A DNA stretch of 64,000 nt from contig CM068587.1 in NCBI GenBank assembly GCA_035048485.1, forward strand, positions 30,861,001 through 30,925,000, read 5' to 3'. This DNA is from Pteria penguin (Eukaryota; Mollusca; Bivalvia; Pterioida; Pteriidae). The position numbers and the translations under genes are program-made. Under the pieces are notes generated by a model. It was given only the letters and a program-made list of their open reading frames with translations. It was not told the DNA's origin and did no database searches. Below, one piece after another: positions 56,385 to 64,000 of the stretch (positions are counted from its first letter, which is position 1; the number at the start of each line of letters is the position of its first letter).

Positions 56385-59295
56385 ATGGCTAATCAAACGG
56401 AAAACACTTTACCACCGCTTTTGCCAGATTCTTTCATGTCATATGTGGTAATATGTTGTGATTGCTTCAATGACAGTGTACCAGTTTCATTTGCGTTTTG
56501 CATTAGAGTTAAAGACATAAGATTGCTGTTTAAACAGAAAGAAAAATTTGAATGTTTAAAATTTTTTTTCAGATGAGCAAATCAATGAACATTTCTCCCT
56601 TTCTGAAATAAGGATGTTAAAATAATGTTTGTAAATCTCTTCAAAATCTGTCGTAGAAATCGATGCCTATATTTAACAGATGTTAACTGCCAATTTATAA
56701 AATGATTTCACATCGATAAGGAAAAGATAAAAGCATCTGACTCAGCCTGATAACAGAAGTCACCTCGGACATGCACTGTCAATAATGTAACAATCTGGGA
56801 TAAAAGAACATACTAGTAACATATAGCGTTTTTGGGGTAAATGTTTGTGCTTTGATTTATGTAGATATAATGCAGGTGCTGAGCATTGTGGTATTTCAAT
56901 TGTATTCGTGAAGTTTTATATGCATTTGTTCTAATCTTGTTTTCCGTTTGGGCTGATTTAGCTTATGAAAAGTCAATATCTGATTTGTCTTAATCATGAC
57001 AATTGATTTATCCAAAAGAAGGCGTTTGCCTATTATTTTTCTCCAGTATTTGATATGCACATGGATATATTTAAGTCTTTGGTAATCTGTACTTAATATA
57101 AACCATTAACAATTCCCTACATGTGGTGGTTTGTTTATCAGTCTTTCATTACACTGGCGCAGGTACTTTGAGGGTAAATGGGTAAACATATAACAAGGGA
57201 TAACCAGGGATAACATTTATCATAGGTCGCCTTAGGTTGGTATCGTTGGTCGCCTTAGCTTAAAGTTGCACTAGCTGTCAAAATTGGTATAACAAAAATG
57301 TTATGTTTCATTTAATTATCTGAAATTACATACAATCAAAATACAAAACAAAGTTATACTACATCGAAAGTCAACTCTTTTGACGACACTGACACGTTTT
57401 TATAAACCGGAAAAATTGAGAAATGTCCGTTACATTCACCATTTACACAACATTTGACACGTATGTAGATCGGGTCAGAAAATCACGTAATAAAACAATG
57501 TACTAAAGTGTGTCGCTGAGTATATCTTCGTAAAAACAGGTTTTATCTAGCTTTGTAAACTCAAAGATATATAGGCGCAATAGAAATTTGTGTAAGGCAA
57601 ATCTTAACCTTGTAATTTATAGCACCATATTTCAATGCGCATCTGGTGCACAAAATTCAAATGTATATATTTTCTAAATCTTTCACTACTTCATTTATTT
57701 CAGATTTTAATCTGTATAATGTATTCATGGAACATGATACCTAGATTTTTTCCTTAAATATTCTATGAGGTTTGAATATTAAGATAATAATATTTAACCA
57801 AATGATATGTAGTAGTAGAAAATCTTTTGAAACTTAAATGAAAAGAGGAAGAAAAATAAACTAGAAAATTATATTATGAAATGTATTGCTCATCAAAATC
57901 TTCATAGATATGTATATACATTTCATTTAATATTTGTGAATCAGAATTTACCCCTGCAGACACTGTTGATTTGATTCCATGGAGACAAGGTTCACACTAA
58001 AACTGAATACATGAATATTTATATTTCTCAGATACAAATTTACATGTACCTTTTACACTTAGTCATGATTTTTCAAAAATTCTTTTGAATACATACCTAA
58101 TTTATGTCTTTATCAATGACACAATTTTATACCCGTAGCTTCTATAGCAAAGCTATTTTCACTAAAATAATTACATATTCCGTACTAAAGCACATTATGA
58201 TATTATGAAGTATCTTAATCAGATAACATTGGAATAAAAAGAAAAAAGAGGAGTTACTGGCTCAGTTATGTGGCAGAAGTCACCATGGAGAACATTAGAT
58301 ACATATATTATAGTTCCTGTTATTTCTTGTGCAGTAATACATTCTGATATTATGTGTCACAGATATCTGAATCAAAATTAGATGCATATGTAATTTTCAT
58401 GGTATTTTCGCTGCAGCTTTATTTACCATCAGAAATTAAACCAGTAGTTATTCATATTCCTTTTCTTTATCAAATCTATCAGATTACCAAAGAATTCATC
58501 AGTAAAGTTGTTAAATCCATTTGCTTGACAGACAGTACCCTCATTACATTACTGGTACATGCTGGGCATTCTTTTATTATTTCCCCCTTTCTTGTATTAG
58601 ATGTATATATAATTATGTACAGTATATGATATAGATATTACTATACAACACTGATGTGATGAAGGGGTAAGGTGTCATAGTGCTTAGGGCAAGCAGCAGC
58701 ATTAAGTTGTTTTATTCATATTTGTTGTACTATTTTGCTATTAAAGCTGTTGGAATGCACTTACACTGTCAAGTTTTATTTGCACAGCTGTCAGCAGATC
58801 ATCTTATTTGTACACATAACTTAGGATTAACTGTCAAGACTGTATTATCAGCATGCACCAAAGAGAATTAAAAAGTGGCCACTTTTGGCAGGTGGCTTCT
58901 TAATACGGGTTAAGTTTGTTTGAATAATTATTAGTAAGGAGATGAGAAAGGCTGTCATAAAAGACAAGTGATTGCACAATAAGGTGGCCTTAAATGTTTA
59001 GAATGTACAAATATGTATAATTTCATTAGTTACTCTGATTACTACTAGTTAATTTTACATGATATCTTATTGTCTGTTGTCAATCTATAGTTTGTGAGCA
59101 TTACCGGGTGCTTTATCTTCATACTTTGTAGTTCCATAGTTTCGACTTAAAACTCACCAGAAAGACACAAGTTATTGATATGGCGCACTTTATTGATACA
59201 CATACATATTTTATCAGGTATCTGTATATGCAAGTTTGGTTAAGGTTCTTGAACAATGGGACCAGAAAATGGCAAAGCTGGAATTCTTAAAATCT
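56385..59295 (+). CDS. Possible two-exon gene fragment, unassigned
   Basis: Candidate exon 1 (56385-56447) encodes MANQTENTLPPLLPDSFMSY plus V, followed by a GTAATA donor. Candidate exon 2 (59218-59295) lies between a TTTTATCAG acceptor and a GTATGT donor and encodes LVKVLEQWDQKMAKLEFLKS after six residues. Both are phase 0 at the shared junction. The second peptide looks like an amphipathic helix. No family is recognised and no terminal exon is identified. The duplication copy B would sit in the intron. Confidence 0.3.
56580..57587. other. Intergenic, nothing recognised
   Basis: AT-rich; GGTCGCCTTAGGTTGGTATC with a second GGTCGCCTTAGCTT near 57226-57260 is the only local repeat seen. Confidence 0.4.
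57588..59026 (+). repeat. Dispersed duplication, copy B (with two insertions)
   Basis: It matches 53284-54619 but carries two extra segments. 57640-57686 is the inverse of the GTGCACCAGATGCGCATTTC repeat found at 60139 and 60489. 58236-58289 is the inverse of the final ~50 bp of the Penelope-like tail (GAGGAGTTACTGGCTCAGTT). Elsewhere divergence is low. Confidence 0.93.
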
Positions 59296-59299
59296 GTAT

Positions 59300-60135
59300 G
59301 TAAACTTGTATACATTTTCCTATAAATTGCTGGAATTTGCCTTCACGTTAGTACCATGCCCCAAATGAAAGTAATTTTAAGGAACATAATTTCCTGTCAT
59401 ACCGGTATCTCTCATATCCAAACAAACTGAGGAGTGCCTACCAAATACGAATACTTGACATGTTAAATCAGGTAGACCGGTTTATTGGCGCTACATACCA
59501 TAACATTAAAGCAATGTAATCAATTTTTCAAATATTTAAGATTAAATAATCCTTCAAATGTAGGGAAGAGGATCACAAGACTATCGTCATAGAGCAAGCA
59601 TAAAGGGTATCTGCATTTTACCGTAGATGAGCAGATTTTTCCAGTTATAATGGTAAGATGAGCACTGAGGACGGAGAACCGAAAGGGGTGAATTCGGGTG
59701 AGTTGGTTGCCAAATTATAAAAAGAATTTATGCCGACTTTTTCACAGCTGAAAGTCCAACAATGATAGTATTTCTTTTTCGGTAATACAACAATAAACAG
59801 ATATAAAGGCCAAAACCTGACCATTACTTCCAGCTAAGATATATGAAGGATCACGATGATCGTATCCTCCTTATTTACAATATATTTAATTTATACATGG
59901 CTGTAAAAGAGCCACGTGTCATGCCCGTTATATTTTATGAGACTTTTCTGAAATTTTTCATCATAAGGGATGTCAATCTCCTAATGCATTTTTTTTCAGG
60001 CGAGACAAAAGTAAAGATAACTTTATAAATCCAATAAAGAAAGTATTAACAATGCGACCATATCAATGTACGTAAATTCCCTCAATTGGAGGAAAGCTTT
60101 TTGTGTGAGACAATAAATTTTTCCTTTAATGTTTC
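59300..60135. other. Intergenic, nothing firm
   Basis: The plus ORF 59843-60028 lacks recognisable features. Acceptor-like CAG sites occur near 59833 and 60000 but no exon is supported. Confidence 0.35.
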
Positions 60136-60138
60136 TTC

Positions 60139-60699
60139 TATAATAGATATAGAAAATATATACATTTTAATTTTGTGCACCAGATGCGCATTTCGAGAAC
60201 TTATGTCTCTTCAGTGATGGTCGCGACCGAATGGTTGGAATTCTCATATTATATAAATATTTGAAGAGCAGTATTGAAACGAAAATGACCGAAAAAGTGA
60301 ACCAAAGAATCAGTCTAAGGACAGAGCTATGCATGAGAGAGATACTCCTTAGTTTTAGAGTAATTTACATAATTTCATGACGGCAAATTTGAAGTATATA
60401 TTTCAAGTCAGTACAAAAGCACTGAAAACTAGACTTATGTTGCCCTCGGGAACTATCAGTCCACCAGCAGTGACACCGGCCTAGTGGTTATAATAGATAT
60501 AGAAAATATATACATTTTAATTTTGTGCACCAGATGCGCATTTCGACAACTTATGTCTCTTCATTGATGGTCGTGGCCGATTGGTTGGAATTCTCATATT
60601 ATATAAATATTTGAAGAGCAGTATTGAAACGAAAATGACCGAAAAAGTGAACCAAAGAATCAGTCTAAGGACAGAGCTATGCATGAGGGAGATACTCCT
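60139..60699 (+). repeat. Two direct copies of a ~210-bp repeat, 350 bp apart
   Basis: TATAATAGATATAGAAAATA followed by GTGCACCAGATGCGCATTTC and ending GGGAGATACTCCT-like occurs at 60139-60349 and 60489-60699 with few differences. The intervening 139 bp includes GACACCGGCCTAGTGGTTA, which resembles the start of a SINE head. Confidence 0.9.
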
Positions 60700-60829
60700 A
60701 TATATAAACTGGTCTACCACTTATCGATAATTGAACATTAAACTTTCTGAAATATTGGAATAACGGAATACTAGTTTGTGCATTATGAAGAGTTCTTTCG
60801 ACTAAGTGAACATAGAGAAAGAAGAAGAA

Positions 60830-62115
60830 AAACAAGAGAAATGAATAAATGAAAGAGAAAAATTAAGAAAACTGAAGACATCTGACAAAGCTGTATGACA
60901 AAAATCACCAAAGACATGCACACGAAACATGATAATAGTAGAATGTACACGGAAAAACAACATTACAAAAAATATTCGATTGTGCTGCGATTACGATACC
61001 GACTTAGGACGGCCAATTGAAGTAACAAACGTCATTCAATTGGTGTGGTTAACCGGTTTACGGGGGCCCACCTTCCCACTCACCGCAAAAACATTAAAAT
61101 TTTTTAAAAAATAATCCTCCATATAGAGAACACGGATCAACAGGTTTCTCAAGAAGAGAGGTCATAAAAATTTTATTACAAACGAAACGTTTATAGAATA
61201 TGTTGCTGTCAAAATATGTAAGGTGACATCAACATAAGTAAACCGTGCAGAAGTATTGGCTTTGTTTAATTGAAGTTCAGATGGATAAATATCAGTAATA
61301 TAGTTTTCAAACTCAGGGTTATCGATAACTAAAATATCATCGAGATATCTAGAGGTGTCATTGAACTTATCAATAAGGTCGAAACGTTTAGAGGTTTGAA
61401 TAGAATGCATAAAGTCGCTCTCATAACAGCATAAAAATAAATATGCTATAAGGGGAGCGCAGTTAGTGCCCATAGGATTGGTTGGTTGGTTGATTGGTGT
61501 TTTACGTCGCTTTCAACAATATTTCAGTTATATCGCGACATGGAAGCAGGAGGTTACCAACCTCTTAAACATAGTGGCGCAACCCGGGAATCGAACCCGG
61601 ATCGTCGGCGCCGCAAGCCAAGCGCTTAACCACTACACCACGCCTGCTCCTGTGCCCATAGGAATCCCAATAATATGTTGATAAGTCTTGCCATTAAATT
61701 GTACATAAATATTATCCATCAAAAATGTGATGGCATTACACAACTCAGTACAAGTCCAGTATTTATAATTATCATATTGTTTGTTAGAGAAAAATATCCA
61801 GATGTAACTAAAGTACAGAGGTATAACTTAGACTCTCTGTTGAAACACCAGCGTATGAGAGACAACTATTTGGTTTTTATTAAGTCATGAGGTAGAGAGG
61901 TATATAGTATCGAAAAATCAAAAGTGAAAACGTAATTTGCCTTAAAATTTCTCAAATGGAATTTTTCAATGACTTCGTTAAAATCTTTGATAGACCAAAA
62001 GTAATTGACGTTACTATTGCTAAACACAGCATTACAATACTTGATAACAGGCAGTAAGAGCGGAGGTAACATGATTAGAAAGCACAGTTATAGAGCAATG
62101 ACTAGAATTTGATAT
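60830..62115 (-). pseudogene. Penelope-like RT element, minus, SINE-interrupted
   Basis: The minus frame reads FDFSILYTSLPHDLIK (motif A region, about 61880), then GIPMGTNCAPLIAYLFLCC with the SINE inside this motif, then RYLDDILVIDNPEFENY (catalytic motif). The coding trace ends near 61170, truncated relative to the plus copy. The 3' non-coding end follows at 61160-60850 (inverse of CCGGTTAACCACACCA and GTCCTAAGTCGGTATCG). N-terminal sequence reaches about 62115. Frame breaks and the SINE make it inactive. Confidence 0.82.
61478..61651 (-). mobile_element. tRNA-derived SINE (second family) inside RT gene
   Basis: On the minus strand: GGCGTGGTGTAGTGGTTAAG (A-box-like), GGGTTCGATTCCCGGG (B-box-like), a body with TATCGCGACATGG inverse, and a (CCAA)n-type tail. 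The 12-bp duplication GTGCCCATAGGA lies at 61466-61477 and 61652-61663, all within the codons of GIPMGTN. Confidence 0.93.
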
Positions 62116-62149
62116 AAATAATCCGAAAGAACAGAATAATCCGAAACCA

Positions 62150-63995
62150 CCTTCCCTTTAAAATGGTTAAAACTACATAAAAGTCAATATAAATCACGTT
62201 TCATATCTAATTCTAGCCACTGCTCTACTACGGTACTATCGAAACATATTACGTCTGCTCTAACTGCTATAAAAGATCATATTATCAAATATTGTGATGT
62301 CGCATTTCATAATAGTAACATCAATTACTTTTGGTCGATTAAAAATTCTCATGAAGTTATAGACAAACTTCTTTCGCTAAATTTCAAAGCGACTCAAATT
62401 TCTACATTTGATTTTTCTACACTTTATACATCTCGGCCTCATGATTTGATTAAAAGCAAGTTGCTGTCTCTTATACAATGGTGTTTTCACAGAGAATCTA
62501 AAACGTACATATGTACTTCCAATAACTCTGGATTCTTTTCCAACAAACAATATACTTCATATAAATACTGGACTTGCAAGGAATTATGTAAAGCACTAGA
62601 TTTTCTCATGAATAATATTTTTGTGCAATTTGATGGCAAGATATATCAACAAATAGTTGGGATTCCTATGGGTACTAACTGCGCGCCTCTGATAGCAGAT
62701 TTATTTCTTTATTGTTATGAGAGGGATTTTATGGTTTCTATTCAAAAATCAAAACGTCTTGACCTCATTGACAAATTTAATAATACTTGCAGATATCTGG
62801 ATGACATTTTGGTTATCGATAACCCTGAATTCGAACAATTTATATCAGAAATATATCCACCAGAGCTCACATTGAATAAAGCTAATACTTGAGATAAATC
62901 TACACCTTTCTTGGATTTAAACATCAAAATTATCAACAACCTAATATATACTAATATTTATGATAAACGTGAGGATTTTGGATTTCGTATTGTAAATTTC
63001 CCTTACTTGGATGGCGATGTCCCTCGACTCCCATCATATGGTATCTATATATCTCAATTAGTTCGATTTGTCAGAGGCTGCACCGATGTTTTGGACTTTC
63101 ATAAACGAAATTTACAAATTACTACTAAACTTTTAACTCAGGGTTACAGATATCACAAGCTAAGAAAAACATTCGGCAAATTCTTCAGATCTTATTCAGA
63201 ACTTCTATCTAAATTTGGAAATATTTCTTTTCAACAGTATGTCTCCAATGGAATTTCCCATCCTAATTTTTACGGTGATCTCGTATATAAACTAAGGAAA
63301 GTAAAAGGCTCCGATAACGTTATTTTATCATGTAATAAAATAGTCAAACGTCTCCTAAATAGACAATATGATATTGAGATCATCAAAAAGACTATAGGTC
63401 TTGTATTTGGCCCCTCTACAGCCTTGTGCAGACTTTTACTTGAACGTTGCACGCTGACTAACAGGGCGGTGGGGACTATATGACGGGCCTTGTCCAAACC
63501 TCTTTCAGAGGAGACATGGTCCTGAACCTCGTCCCCTCTGACTGTTAGTCGGGACTCCTACAGATCTAGGGTCTTAGCTCGCTTTCAGACTGGCAGAGCA
63601 CGGTTTATCATGTTGATGTCGCATATATTTTTATACCATTATGTGTTTTACAATACCTTACGTGTTTATATTTTTATGACCTCTCAATATGCGATACCTG
63701 TTGACCCTTGTTCTTTACATGGAGGATTATTTATAAATTTTTAAATGTACGTCTTTTGATTGTTCTGCTGTTACGGTGAGTGGGAAGGTGGGCCCGTAAA
63801 CCGGTTAACCACACCATTTGTTTGGCTTTTGTCAAATTAAATGACCGTCCTAAGTCGGTATCGTAATTGCACTACAATCAAATATTTTTGTTATGTGTTA
63901 AATGTTCTATTATTTTATTTATATTCATGTATTGTATGGCTCCATGGTGACTTCTGCCACATAACTGAGCCGGTAACTCCTCTTTTTTTCTTTAA
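62150..63995 (+). mobile_element. Penelope-like RT element, plus, one nonsense codon
   Basis: An open frame from about 62151 reads KWLKLHKSQYKSRF, FWSIKNSHEVID, FDFSTLYTSRPHDLIK (motif A), IVGIPMGTNCAPLIADLFLY and RYLDDILVIDNPEF (catalytic DD). It is interrupted by a single TGA at 62890-62892, then continues in the same frame (STPFLDLNIKI, YDKREDFGF, SYGIYISQLVRFVRGC, THPNFYGDLVY-like HPNFYGDLVYKLRKV) to TGA at 63481. No GIY-YIG endonuclease is seen after the RT. The 3' non-coding tail runs to GCCGGTAACTCCTC and a T/A-rich end at the window edge. Family assignment is from RT motif style and is not certain; DIRS or another RT class is not excluded. Confidence 0.8.
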
Positions 63996-64000
63996 AAAAA

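Overview
The window is animal nuclear DNA. It is AT-rich and intron-rich, with canonical GT-AG junctions, and it is crowded with mobile elements. Three conserved genes, a tRNA-derived SINE family with a long conserved body, and elements ending in CACCTGAG-type termini followed by GTCCGTC-like runs point to a lophotrochozoan, most likely a bivalve mollusc. That assignment is inference; no species can be named from the sequence alone.

Layout. Bases 1-10,900 hold no conserved host gene. They contain a SINE, a ~164-bp satellite split by a reverse-transcriptase fragment, a minisatellite with a long (TA)n tract, a dead non-LTR retrotransposon nested in the 3' tail of another retroelement, a 1-kb inverted-repeat element full of TTCGAA palindromes, and SINE-in-SINE nesting. 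Bases 11,979-19,372 (+) are an 8-exon cytosolic tryptophanyl-tRNA synthetase gene (WARS1). Bases 28,245-23,306 (-) are a 4-exon LRRC73-like leucine-rich-repeat gene whose second intron carries a regular 145-bp tandem array. A divergent homeobox ORF (28,513-28,938, +) sits head to head with it, 267 bp away. Bases 29,000-37,800 are mostly repeats and foldback elements, with one unassigned probable terminal exon (32,515-32,706) and a decayed multicopy gene of unknown function (35,818-36,936, -). Bases 38,217-52,186 (+) are an 8-exon RTRAF gene (C14orf166/CLE) with a non-LTR fragment in intron 1, a 2.6-kb repetitive element in intron 6, and tandem copies of the exon-6 splice acceptor. Bases 53,284-59,026 contain a dispersed 1.3-1.4-kb duplication; one copy later gained two small insertions. 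A weak two-exon gene candidate spans 56,385-59,295. The last 3.2 kb is a head-to-head pair of Penelope-like reverse-transcriptase elements, one broken by a SINE inserted in its GIPMGTN motif.

The host genes do not form a pathway. WARS1 charges tRNA-Trp, RTRAF belongs to the tRNA-ligase/RNA-transport machinery, LRRC73 is of unknown function, and the homeobox ORF would encode a transcription factor. Most of the novelty is in repeat architecture. Exon coordinates for the three conserved genes were derived by reading junctions and checking phase; all sum to complete open frames (426, 422 and 247 codons before the stop).
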